Position numbers and translations under genes: made by a program. From contig NZ_LKHP01000002.1 of assembly GCF_001440545.1 (NCBI RefSeq), forward strand, positions 258,574 to 322,573: a stretch of DNA of 64,000 nucleotides, written 5' to 3'. Shown here piece after piece: positions 25,310 to 33,200 of this stretch. The first letter of the stretch is position 1. Each line of letters begins with the position of its first letter. This DNA comes from Caloramator mitchellensis (GTDB taxonomy: Bacteria > Bacillota > Clostridia > Clostridiales > Caloramatoraceae). The notes beneath the pieces were generated by a model. The model was not told the origin of the DNA, made no database searches, and saw only the letters and a list, made by a program, of their open reading frames with translations.

Positions 25310-26914
25310 TTGAAGGTTGCAGCAATTTATTCAAGAAAATCAAAATACACAGGGAAGGGCGAATCAATTGATAATCAAATCTCTATTTGTAAGGACTATC
25401 TTGAAAGGATGGGCATTAGTGATTATTTAATTTATGAGGATGAAGGTTTTTCAGGTAAAAATGTAAAAAGACCCGAATTTCAAAGGATGCTAAAGGATGC
25501 TAAGGCTAAAAAATTTGATGTGCTTATATGCTATAGGCTTGATAGGGTGAGCAGAAACATTGCTGATTTCGCTCATCTTATTGAGCTTCTTGAGAAATAT
25601 ACTATTAATTTTATTTCGGTTTCTGAGCAATTTGATACTTCTTCGCCAATGGGAAGAGCAATGATGTATATTGCAAGCGTATTTGCCCAGCTTGAAAGGG
25701 AAACTATAGCAGAAAGAATAAAGGACAATATGCTGGAGCTTGCTAAGGGCGGGAGGTGGCTCGGAGGGGAAACCCCTACAGGATTTAAAAGTGTCCCTAT
25801 CATATATAACGATAAGGACGGCAAGCAGAAAAAGATGTTTAAACTTGAACCTATTAAAGAAGAGCTTGAAATGGTTAAACTTATATTCCAACTGTATCTT
25901 AAGCATAAGTCCCTTAGCCAAGTTGAGAAATATCTATTAAAGAATAACATTAAAACAAAAAACAGCACTGATTTTGTTAAGATGAAAATTAAAACAATAC
26001 TTAATAATCCTGCATATGTTAAAGCAACTAAAGAGGTTTTTGACTATATAGAAAGTAAAGGAATAACTGTAATCGGTGAACCTAATGGAATAAATGGACT
26101 ATTGCTCTATAATAAAAGAAAAGGTAAAGGCGAATTAAAGGATAAAAGTCTTTGGGTGTGTGCAGTTGCAAAACATGAAGGAATAATTGAAGCTAAAGAT
26201 TGGATTGAAGTTCAAAAGATTCTTGAAAAGAACAAAGAAAAAGCGCCAAGGCTTGGCAACTCAAAGTTTGGTCTATTATCAGGCATCATAAGATGTGCAA
26301 AGTGCAAAAGCACGATGAAGGTTATCTATGGAGTATTAAACGAAAAAACAGGAGAAAAACCTCATTACTATTCCTGCACAATGAAGCTTAACTCAGGAAA
26401 AACAAGGTGCAGTAATAAAAATGCAAAGGGAGATGAAATTGAAGAGTATGTTATTGGAACACTAAAAAACTTGAGCCTTGATAAGGAAAAGCTTATAAAT
26501 GAACTTTTAAAATACCAAGAAAGTTTATCTTCAAAGTCCTTAAAGGATGAAGTTGAAGTTATAAACAGTCAAATTAGGCAAAATGAAAAGTCTATAGATA
26601 ATTTGACAAACACTCTTTCTTTAACGGATGATTCTAATTTATCTAAAATTCTTCTTCAAAAAATAGACTCCCTTTCAAAGGAAAACCTAAACTTAAATAA
26701 AAAACTTCAAGAACTTAAAGATACTCATCAACTTGAAGTTGCAAGGAAAAAGAAAATTGAGGAATTTGCAAAATCTGTGAAAAGGTTTGAAACCCTCTTT
26801 GAAAGTGCATCCTTTGAAGATAAGAAAATGCTTCTTAAGGACATAATAGATACAATTTATTGGGATGGTGATAGCCAAACAATTGATATTAAATATAAAG
26901 AGGCAGGGGATTAA
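25310..26914 (+). CDS. Large serine recombinase
   Basis: This 534-aa site-specific recombinase starts at TTG with SD CAGGAGG upstream. An N-terminal resolvase domain (residues 1-150) carries the expected nucleophile Ser11 in IYSRKS and CYRLDRVSRN near residue 68. A Recombinase domain (about 170-300) follows, then a zinc ribbon (CAKCKSTM... YSCTMK, about 327-365) and a long coiled coil (about 400-510). Such enzymes integrate and excise phage or ICE-like DNA, or remove sporulation-interrupting elements. It lies inside the island that splits manC. The gene appears intact. Confidence 0.93.
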   Translation: MKVAAIYSRKSKYTGKGESIDNQISICKDYLERMGISDYLIYEDEGFSGKNVKRPEFQRMLKDAKAKKFDVLICYRLDRVSRNIADFAHLIELLEKYTINFISVSEQFDTSSPMGRAMMYIASVFAQLERETIAERIKDNMLELAKGGRWLGGETPTGFKSVPIIYNDKDGKQKKMFKLEPIKEELEMVKLIFQLYLKHKSLSQVEKYLLKNNIKTKNSTDFVKMKIKTILNNPAYVKATKEVFDYIESKGITVIGEPNGINGLLLYNKRKGKGELKDKSLWVCAVAKHEGIIEAKDWIEVQKILEKNKEKAPRLGNSKFGLLSGIIRCAKCKSTMKVIYGVLNEKTGEKPHYYSCTMKLNSGKTRCSNKNAKGDEIEEYVIGTLKNLSLDKEKLINELLKYQESLSSKSLKDEVEVINSQIRQNEKSIDNLTNTLSLTDDSNLSKILLQKIDSLSKENLNLNKKLQELKDTHQLEVARKKKIEEFAKSVKRFETLFESASFEDKKMLLKDIIDTIYWDGDSQTIDIKYKEAGD

Positions 26915-26921
26915 CCTGCCT
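26901..26921. terminator. Terminator between recombinase and hepT
   Basis: AGGCAGG...CCTGCCT with the recombinase stop in the loop. The same hairpin is kept in unit B at 31173-31193. Confidence 0.7.
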
Positions 26922-27355
26922 TAATAATTCTCTTCAAGCCATTTTGTAGTATATTTAATAAACATCACAAAATCATCAAGCCTATTCATTAAAATATCCA
27001 ATACAACATCTTCATCAACCCTTGTGTAGTCATGCACAAGTATATTTCTAAAGGATGCCATTCCTACAATTTGTTTGGCAAACTGTTCAGGAATAACACC
27101 TTGTTTATACAAAGTTAATATGGTTTCTCTGTAACTATCAGGCCTTTCTAAACCTAAAGAAGATATTATTATATTAGCAATGTCGAGGACGCACTCTACA
27201 CATATATGTATTCCCCTCTCAATACCCCAATATCTTATTATATCTTCTTTAAGATTTTCTTTATTAATTTCGTAAGATACCTGCTTTAATTGTAATAAAT
27301 TTTTCTGTAGTTCTCTTATTTTAAAATTTATCAAATCAACTATATTTCTTGTCAC
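26921..27355 (-). CDS. hepT: HepT-type HEPN toxin
   Basis: This 144-aa HEPN-domain RNase-like toxin belongs to the HepT/MntA (type VII) toxin-antitoxin pair. The RxxxxH active motif is intact in SFRNILVHDYTRV near residue 103. It is preceded by ERGIHICVECVLDIANIIISS, a family helix. The start codon overlaps the antitoxin gene by 20 nt, so expression is coupled. In the studied pairs the toxin cleaves RNA and is silenced by di- or tri-AMPylation from MntA. Confidence 0.9.
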   Translation of the reverse strand: MTRNIVDLINFKIRELQKNLLQLKQVSYEINKENLKEDIIRYWGIERGIHICVECVLDIANIIISSLGLERPDSYRETILTLYKQGVIPEQFAKQIVGMASFRNILVHDYTRVDEDVVLDILMNRLDDFVMFIKYTTKWLEENY

Positions 27356-27785
27356 TTAAATCACCCCATTTTTCCATAAAGACCATGTCCATAATTTCCT
27401 TTTGCCTTCTTCTGAAAAATTCCATATCCATATATTCGTCCATAGCCCTTGCTTCAAATAAAACTCTTTCTTCTTCGCTTACCTTATAGACATTTTTACC
27501 ATATTTTATTACCTGAAATTTTAAAACCTCGTTTGCATCGTTTAATATGGCAAGGTCGATGTCGTCCCTTTTAAAAATATCCATTAGCTCTCCAATTAAG
27601 TTTAATTTATCAAGGGGCGTATATTCCCCCATTAAAACTGCAATATCAAGGTCGCTGTCCTTTTTATTGATTCCCTTTGCATAGGAACCAAAAATATAAA
27701 TTAATTTAATATCAAAATTACTGAGCAGTTTATCTATATTGTCCTTTAAAATTGTTTCAACTTCAAATAAATTGCCTTGAACCAT
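27336..27785 (-). CDS. mntA: MntA-type nucleotidyltransferase antitoxin
   Basis: This 149-aa minimal nucleotidyltransferase has the GSYAKGINKKDSDLDIAVL motif (GS...DxD) near residue 34 and a third Asp at DDIDLAIL. That is the polymerase-beta-like active site that AMPylates HepT. The start at ATG 27785 is favoured by GGAG 8 nt upstream. A C-terminal extension with ARAMDEYMDMEFFRRRQKEI is typical of longer MntA proteins. It is the first gene of the TA pair. Confidence 0.9.
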   Translation of the reverse strand: MVQGNLFEVETILKDNIDKLLSNFDIKLIYIFGSYAKGINKKDSDLDIAVLMGEYTPLDKLNLIGELMDIFKRDDIDLAILNDANEVLKFQVIKYGKNVYKVSEEERVLFEARAMDEYMDMEFFRRRQKEIMDMVFMEKWGDLSDKKYS

Positions 27786-27841
27786 TAACTTCACTCCAAA
27801 AATAATTTTTATATATAAATCTATTTTCAGGGATTAACACA

Positions 27842-28420
27842 TCACCAGTTTTTTTCATCTAATCTAAATTCAAGCTCTTTAAATAAATTGCATTGAACTT
27901 GCTCATCTAATCTATATTTCTGTGGTTCCCCATACTGTCCCTCATTATTTAATGTATATACAAGCACGTTTTTTGAATCAGGATTAATTATCCAGTATTC
28001 TTTAACCTTAAACTTTTCATATAAATAAAGCTTTTTTACATAATCAATTGAAGCATTTGATGGTGAAACAACTTCTATGATAAAATCTGGGGCACCTTTA
28101 CAGCCCTTATCATCCAATTTATTTTTATCGCACACCACCGAAATATCTGGCTGAACAACATTTTTACAGGTATCTTCACTTCCACCTTCATCAATTAATC
28201 TTACATCAAAAGGTGCTACATAGACTTCACAGTTTAAGCCTTTTTCAGCTATAAAGTTCCCAATAATTCTCGCTCCTTCAGTCACTATTTTCTGGTGAAT
28301 TCTTGATGGTGCGGGTGACATTGCAAAAAACTGACCATCTATAAGCTCAACTCTTGAATCACCATCAATATTTATATAGTCCTTATAAGTATAAAAATCT
28401 ATTTTCTTAGGAAGTGCCAT
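27842..28420 (-). CDS. Uma2 family (DUF820) restriction-endonuclease-like protein
   Basis: This 192-aa PD-(D/E)XK-fold protein has the Uma2 pattern: RVELIDGQFFAMSPAPSRIHQ near residue 25, VQPDISVVCD near residue 94, and the catalytic PDFIIEVVSPSN then VKEYWIINPDSK. Uma2 proteins are abundant in multicellular and thermophilic bacteria, and their DNA target is unknown. ATG 28420 is chosen (GGGGTGAT upstream). The leader is shared almost base for base with the unrelated gene at 32015 (see the 105-bp duplication). Confidence 0.85.
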   Translation of the reverse strand: MALPKKIDFYTYKDYINIDGDSRVELIDGQFFAMSPAPSRIHQKIVTEGARIIGNFIAEKGLNCEVYVAPFDVRLIDEGGSEDTCKNVVQPDISVVCDKNKLDDKGCKGAPDFIIEVVSPSNASIDYVKKLYLYEKFKVKEYWIINPDSKNVLVYTLNNEGQYGEPQKYRLDEQVQCNLFKELEFRLDEKNW

Positions 28421-28423
28421 ATC

Positions 28424-28528
28424 ATCACCCCACATTTATCCTTTATTTAATTTTACCACACTAAAAAGATAAACAAACACATAAATTGTCAAACAATTCA
28501 AGAAGTCAAGAAATCAAGTGAATGTCAC
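28424..28528. repeat. 105-bp duplicated leader, copy I
   Basis: One mismatch to 32421-32525. It covers the SD/leader of the Uma2 gene and repeat copy 3. Confidence 0.9.
28484..28528 (-). repeat. 45-bp repeat, copy 3
   Basis: Reverse orientation. The GTGACATTCAC end is 6 nt after the stop codon of the AAA-ATPase gene, and the GTTTGACAATT end points to the Uma2 leader. Confidence 0.9.
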
Positions 28529-28534
28529 TTATGC

Positions 28535-30205
28535 TTATTTTATCTTAACAAGAACTTCCTTTCCTTCAAAAACAACTGCCATTTCTATTATTTCTTTTAT
28601 TCCTAAATCGACAAGTTCTTGTCTATATTTCTGATTTTCAATCTGCGTCAATGCATTTTGTGCCGCAGTTTCAAGAGTTTCATTTTTTCTTGTATTCACT
28701 TTTTTAAATTCAATTATTATTCCAGGGTTAGTGCTTTCTTTAGGAATCATCATTATATCATATCTTCCAAGTCCACTCTCTCTGTTGGATTTAATATGAT
28801 AATATTCTTCAGTTGCAATTAGCATGCCTAAAACCAGAGCATGATAAAATTTTTCACTTTCTCTTTCTATGTCAAAATAACTTGCGCTTTTGAATACATA
28901 ATCGCTCAGTATTTCCTCGAATGTTTCTATATCCTTTTTCAAAAGACTCTTAATCATTGTTTCAAATCTATTAATACTTATATTATCCGTAATCCATGAT
29001 AAAATAACTTCTTTATAAAGATACATTACTTCATTGTTTGGGATTGTTAAGTTACAATAGAGCTTACCTTCTTTTAAATTTTTATCGCTAGCCTTAAGAT
29101 AACCACTATAGAGTAAGAAACTCCATACGCTTTCAGAGCTTTTATCAACATCAGGTAATATAATGTTCTCATCAATTCTTTTCAGTATCTTATCACCTTT
29201 AATCAAATCTTCAAGGTCCTTCTTAATCTCTTGACCGCCATTTGTCAGGAGAATCTTTACAAGGTCATTTGTGCTTGTATTAACCCAATATGGTTTTAAT
29301 CCTTCATTATAATTTGCTGTATAATAAAGAACTGACCATGGATTATATATTACATCTTTCCCAAACAAATAACCGTTATACCAATCTCGAATATCTCCAA
29401 ATTTAAACTTAAGACCATAATAATCTAAAATCTGTTCTACTTCACCTTCAGTAAAGCCAAAATACTCACTATACTGCTCGTTGAGCATGGTATTGACCTT
29501 CAGATTGTTAAGACCTGAAAAAATGCTCTCTTTAGATATTCTTAATATGCCAGTTATAACTGCTTTTTCAAGATAAGGATTGTCCTTTAAACCACCGCTT
29601 AAGAAATTCCTCATAAATTCAATTATTTCATCATAAAATCCATGTATGTATCCGCTTTGGATTGGAACATCGTATTCATCAACTAATATCACCACTTTAG
29701 AATTGTGATGCCTGTATAAAAGCTCACATAAATTCAATATGCTTTTAGAAAGTTCAACATTGTCAATTTCTCTTCTAATTATCTTCCTCATTTCTTCCTT
29801 CTTATGGTCTGAGATTTCTTTGCTGTTTAATAAATAATCAAAGTTTTCATAAAGCTTGCTAACCAGTATTTCTATCCCCTTAATAGTATTTTCCCATTTT
29901 GAATACTTTTCATCTTTAAAAGTCAAGTAAATAACAGGATATTTTCCTTGTTTTGTCATAATTTCTTCATCTTCAGTAATTTTTAACCCTTTAAATAAAT
30001 CTCCACTATTGCTATTTATATCAAAAAAATATTTCAACATGCTCATATTTAATGTTTTCCCAAAACGTCTTGGTCTTGCAAACAGTAGAACCTGAGCACC
30101 ATCTTCAATAACTTCTTTAATTAATAAGCTCTTATCAACAAAATAATAATCATCTGATTTCAGGCTTTTAAAATCGCTAATTCCTAAAGGGATTTTCATT
30201 TTCAT
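28535..30205 (-). CDS. AAA-ATPase-like / PD-(D/E)XK nuclease family protein
   Basis: This 556-aa protein is of the common AAA-ATPase-like plus C-terminal nuclease type. The N-terminal DDYYFVDKSLLIKEVIE is followed by a Walker A-like RPRRFGKTLNMSML near residue 45 and a Walker B-like VVILVDEYDVPI near residue 170. The C-terminal nuclease core ends in GRYDIMMIPKE and IIIEFKKV. Such proteins are often multicopy and associated with mobile DNA; the function is unclear. ATG 30205 (GGAGGG 6 nt upstream) or the adjacent ATG 30208 could be the start. A truncated copy is in unit A. Confidence 0.88.
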   Translation of the reverse strand: MKMKIPLGISDFKSLKSDDYYFVDKSLLIKEVIEDGAQVLLFARPRRFGKTLNMSMLKYFFDINSNSGDLFKGLKITEDEEIMTKQGKYPVIYLTFKDEKYSKWENTIKGIEILVSKLYENFDYLLNSKEISDHKKEEMRKIIRREIDNVELSKSILNLCELLYRHHNSKVVILVDEYDVPIQSGYIHGFYDEIIEFMRNFLSGGLKDNPYLEKAVITGILRISKESIFSGLNNLKVNTMLNEQYSEYFGFTEGEVEQILDYYGLKFKFGDIRDWYNGYLFGKDVIYNPWSVLYYTANYNEGLKPYWVNTSTNDLVKILLTNGGQEIKKDLEDLIKGDKILKRIDENIILPDVDKSSESVWSFLLYSGYLKASDKNLKEGKLYCNLTIPNNEVMYLYKEVILSWITDNISINRFETMIKSLLKKDIETFEEILSDYVFKSASYFDIERESEKFYHALVLGMLIATEEYYHIKSNRESGLGRYDIMMIPKESTNPGIIIEFKKVNTRKNETLETAAQNALTQIENQKYRQELVDLGIKEIIEMAVVFEGKEVLVKIK

Positions 30206-30401
30206 CATAGTCCCTCCAAATTTTTAAAAATCTATTTTCAGCTATTTATTTCTTGATTCCATTTTTTCCACCAAAAAACGATTAAATTCCTTTCACTTTA
30301 TCTTGTTATTAATATTTTATAAATCAACTCTATATATTTATATTAGATTAATTCCAGCAAATTTACAACCACTTCCCCTAGCAATCCTTTAGGTGGGGGT
30401 T

Positions 30402-30569
30402 ATGTCAAATATAACAATAAAAAGTCCTAATGTTTCCTGCCAAAGTTTAAATGACTTATACACACAAGCAGTTCTTAATCTAATCAAATCAAAGTTTTCC
30501 CAGAATGCAGATGAAATTGAATATTTAATTGAAGTTCTCAAGAAAGCTTACGCACAGGAGGAAATGTAG
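30402..30569 (+). CDS. 55-aa protein upstream of recombinase remnant (unit B)
   Basis: Same ORF as at 25142-25309, with two amino-acid changes (Leu6 to Ile and Phe11 to Val) and a few silent changes. SD AGGTGGGGG is present. It is intact although the downstream recombinase is ruined. The function is unknown. Confidence 0.55.
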   Translation: MSNITIKSPNVSCQSLNDLYTQAVLNLIKSKFSQNADEIEYLIEVLKKAYAQEEM

Positions 30570-31193
30570 TTGAATGTTGCAGCAATTTATTCAAGAAAAT
30601 CAAAATACACAGGGAAAGGCGAATCAATTGATAATCAAATATCTATTTTCAAGGACTATCTTGAAAGGATGGGCATTAGTGATTATTTAATTTATGAGGA
30701 TGAAGGTTTTTACAGCACTGAATTTGTTAAGATGAAAATTAAAACAATACTTAATAATCCTGCATATGTTAAAGCAACTAAAGAGGTTTTTGACTATATA
30801 GAAAGTAAAGGAATAACTGTACTTTTGCTCTATAATAAAAGAAAAGGTAAAGGCGAATTTAAGGACAAAAGTCTTTGGGTGTGTGCAGTTGCAAAACATG
30901 AAGGAATAATTGAAGCTAAAGATTGGATTGAAGTTCAAAAGAGTCTTGAAAAGAACAAAGAAAAAGCACCAAGGCTCGGCAACTCAAAGTTTGGTCTATT
31001 ATCAGGTATCATAAGATGTGCAAAGTGCAAAAGCACAATGAAGGTTATATATGGAGTGTTAAACGAAAAAACAGGAGAAAAACCTCATTACTATTCCTGC
31101 ACAATGAAGCTTAACTCAGGAAAAACAAGGTGAAGTAATAAAAATGCAAAGGGAGATGAAATTGATATAATGAGGCAGGGGATTAACCTGCCT
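30570..31193 (+). pseudogene. Serine recombinase remnant
   Basis: The first 46 residues, including Ser11, match the intact enzyme. The frame then jumps directly to the middle of the Recombinase domain (DEGF joined to YSTEFVKMK), losing most of the catalytic domain. A second 27-bp deletion also keeps frame. A C-to-A change makes a stop after LNSGKTR (31131-31133), and the coiled coil is deleted. The two in-frame deletions leave a 187-residue open frame with the zinc-ribbon part, but it cannot be a working recombinase. Confidence 0.9.
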
Positions 31194-31207
31194 TTTATGA
31201 TTATCAC

Positions 31208-31378
31208 CTAAAATTCATTCGCATATTTCAATATCTCTTCATCATGTTTATCTTTTGCTATTAATTCCAAAAAAACACCTTCTGATATAAAAATTTGTCC
31301 AAACATTTTTTCAAGAAGGTTCAGGCAATTTATCTTTAAAAGCGATAAAATAGGTGTCGTATTGCAAACCACAATCAT
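31208..31378 (-). pseudogene. Truncated PIN-like (DUF3368) toxin
   Basis: 56 codons beginning MIVVCNTTPILSLLKINCLN, the N terminus of DUF3368/PIN-fold RNases, with the first conserved Asp position read here as Asn (CNTTP; some family members have SDTSP or NTTP). It ends after about one third of the usual ~150 residues. It starts at TAATG overlapping the UPF0175 stop, the normal antitoxin-toxin arrangement. The rest of the toxin is absent next to unit B. Confidence 0.7.
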
Positions 31379-31659
31379 TATCTTTCTTCCTCCAAAAGTT
31401 TATCTAACATTTTTGCATCCTCTAAAACTTCTGAACCTTCCATATCAAAATAAGCTATACCCATTTTACCAAGGTCAGTTATAAATTGTAACTTGCTTAA
31501 CCCCAATATTTCAGCAGCCTTACCATATGATATTTTATTCTCTTTTACCAGTTCAAAAACCATTAATTCCCTTATTTTTTTTCGATATTCAACATCATTT
31601 ACATCCACATAACTAAGTAATGTTTCGGGAACGTCAATTTCAACTTTTACTAAATTCAT
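31378..31659 (-). CDS. UPF0175 family antitoxin-like protein
   Basis: This 93-aa protein matches UPF0175: VKVEIDVPETLLSYV, then a helix-turn-helix ISYGKAAEILGLSKLQFITDL near residue 43. UPF0175 genes usually precede DUF3368 PIN toxins, as here. ATG 31659 is supported by GGAGGTGAG. The partner toxin is truncated, so this is probably an orphan antitoxin. Confidence 0.82.
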   Translation of the reverse strand: MNLVKVEIDVPETLLSYVDVNDVEYRKKIRELMVFELVKENKISYGKAAEILGLSKLQFITDLGKMGIAYFDMEGSEVLEDAKMLDKLLEEER

Positions 31660-31677
31660 TAAACTCACCTCCATTTT

Positions 31678-31995
31678 TTATTCAAGCATCCTCTCAAATT
31701 TGAACCAAGAATATAGTCTAATGCCCAACTGGAGAATAATAAGGGCAGTATAAGCATAAAAATCCGTAAAAACTATCAAAAGTCCTGCCAAACCTAAAAT
31801 AACTGTTATCTTATTTGATACATGACCATTAACTGGGTTATTTCCTTGAAAAAAGCTACTTTTAAGTCTCTGGGCATAACATTCAGAATGATAAGCATTC
31901 ATAAAGAACAAATCAAAGGCTACAACTAAATCCTGCTTATCCTTTATAAATCTATTGCAATGGTTGCATATTATAAACTTTTCTTTCTCTTCCAT
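31678..31995 (-). CDS. Small zinc-ribbon membrane protein
   Basis: I do not recognise a named family. The 105-aa protein has C10-x2-C13 and H36-x2-C39 (CNHCNRF... YHSECYA), which could bind one zinc. Two hydrophobic helices lie in the C-terminal half (about residues 62-92), and a short charged tail follows. It is on the same strand as the UPF0175 gene, with an 18-nt gap between them. Confidence 0.55.
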   Translation of the reverse strand: MEEKEKFIICNHCNRFIKDKQDLVVAFDLFFMNAYHSECYAQRLKSSFFQGNNPVNGHVSNKITVILGLAGLLIVFTDFYAYTALIILQLGIRLYSWFKFERMLE

Positions 31996-32014
31996 TTTAA
32001 CCCCACCCTAACAA

Positions 32015-32416
32015 TTATTTTAAATAAATTATTGTAGCATCTTCAAATTTGTAGGTCAAAATTTCTCTTTTTATCTTCATCGCAATTTCTATGTTCCTTT
32101 CAGAAGCAAAATCACCAGATTTATTTTTGAATACAACAAAAACATTATATATTTCATTGCCCTCATCATAGGCAACATGATGATAAGCATAAGAGAGTCC
32201 CTGTTTTTTGAATTCATAAAAGGCTTCCTTTATATTTACAAGTTTCTCTTTATTTTCATAATTCGAGATGTTGTTTTTCAAAACATCATTTATCACGTTT
32301 TTGATGCATTTGTCCGCAGTTGCATTCTTTGCTGAAACCCTTAATCCAAATAATATTACATTTAAAACAAGCAGAAAAGCAAAAAATTTTATTATCGGCG
32401 GCATTTTCTTAACCAT
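32015..32416 (-). CDS. Hypothetical membrane-anchored protein
   Basis: This 133-aa protein has one N-terminal hydrophobic helix (IIKFFAFLLVLNVILFGL). The extracytoplasmic domain of about 110 residues has no recognised family motifs. ATG 32416 is preferred (GGGGTGATGGG upstream); ATG 32422 is possible. Its 5' leader is the second copy of the 105-bp duplication, shared with the Uma2 gene. It is the last gene of the island before the manC 5' half. Confidence 0.5.
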   Translation of the reverse strand: MVKKMPPIIKFFAFLLVLNVILFGLRVSAKNATADKCIKNVINDVLKNNISNYENKEKLVNIKEAFYEFKKQGLSYAYHHVAYDEGNEIYNVFVVFKNKSGDFASERNIEIAMKIKREILTYKFEDATIIYLK

Positions 32417-32420
32417 TCCC

Positions 32421-32525
32421 ATCACCCCACATTTATCCTTTATTTAATTTTACCACACTAAAAAGATAAATAAACACATAAATTGTCAAACAATTCAAGA
32501 AGTCAAGAAATCAAGTGAATGTCAC
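32421..32525. repeat. 105-bp duplicated leader, copy II
   Basis: Same as 28424-28528 with one base difference. Includes repeat copy 4. Confidence 0.9.
32481..32525 (-). repeat. 45-bp repeat, copy 4
   Basis: Reverse orientation. The first TGA inside GTGACATTCAC is the stop codon of the manC 5' fragment. Confidence 0.9.
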
Positions 32526-33148
32526 CATTGCACTTTGGTAAGTCGTGGGTCTGCACGCCATACGAACATGCCGCTGTTCCAGAGGAAGTTTCCTTTTTCT
32601 AAGAAGGAGGCGGCAACGTCAATATTAGGTTTTTCAATGAAACGCTTAACTTTAAAAACTCCTTCTTCTACGCTGTCGCCTATTTCAATATAGCCGTAGC
32701 CTGATTCAGGGCGTGTTGGTGTTATTCCGAATGTTACAAGATTATCCCCGTCCTGAGCTACATCGATTGCCTTTATGATAGCTTTTTCAAAATCCTCTTG
32801 CGCTTGAATGACATGGTCGGATGGAAGAACTACCATTGTTGCATCAAAGTCTCGTTTCAATAGTTTAATTGCAGCAAGGCCTATACAGGATGCTGTTTCC
32901 TTGTTTAATGGTTCTTTGAATATATTACCACTTTTAATTTTTAATATTTCATTAATCTTATCTACATAAATATTATTAGTAACTATACAAATTCTGTCAT
33001 TAGGGATGATGTTTGAAATCCTATCGACAGTGTTTTCAATCATCGTCTTTTCGCCAATTACCTTTAAGAATTGCTTTGGTAAATTCTTTCTTGATTTTGG
33101 CCAGAATCTAAGTCCTAATCCTCCAGATAATATTACAGCATAAATCAT
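32522..33148 (-). pseudogene. manC: manC 5' half: N-terminal part of mannose-1-phosphate guanylyltransferase
   Basis: This fragment encodes the N-terminal ~200 residues of ManC. It has the pyrophosphorylase loop SGGLGLRFWPKSRKNLPKQF at residue 8, VVLPSDHVI near residue 108, and RFIEKPNID with FLWNSGMFVWRAD near residue 195. It then runs through PRLTKVQW into repeat copy 4, which gives the stop. The matching C-terminal half is at 23618-24100, 8.4 kb downstream on the same strand. The upstream histidine kinase gene ends 52 nt before its start. GDP-mannose synthesis probably needs the joined gene. Confidence 0.9.
32532..32541. repeat. Right edge of the manC island: 10-bp inverted repeat
   Basis: ACTTTGGTAA, the exact complement of 24094-24103, lies 6 bp beyond repeat copy 4 at the end of the manC 5' half. 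Confidence 0.4.
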
Positions 33149-33200
33149 ACAAAATCACCCCGCATATTTTATAATATGCAGGGTATAAAAATTTGACACT

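Larger units (their letters stand above)
24803..26921. mobile_element. Mobile unit A (ATPase remnant / 55-codon ORF / complete serine recombinase)
   Basis: This segment is near-identical to 30062-31193 (unit B) from the ATPase 5' region through the recombinase terminator, except for deletions in B. Unit A keeps the recombinase intact and has lost the ATPase; unit B is the reverse. The two copies lie in direct orientation about 5.26 kb apart. Exact ends of the original element were not determined. Confidence 0.75.
30062..31193. mobile_element. Mobile unit B (shared part: intact ATPase 5' end / 55-codon ORF / decayed recombinase)
   Basis: Direct copy of unit A with three deletions inside the recombinase: about 500 bp of catalytic domain, 27 bp in the middle, and about 440 bp at the 3' end. 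The terminator hairpin AGGCAGG/CCTGCCT survives. The intact ATPase gene reads out leftward. Confidence 0.75.

Noticed and set aside
24094..32541. Complete prophage or conjugative element
   Set aside because: No structural, replication or transfer genes; only recombinase, ATPase/nuclease and toxin-antitoxin type genes.
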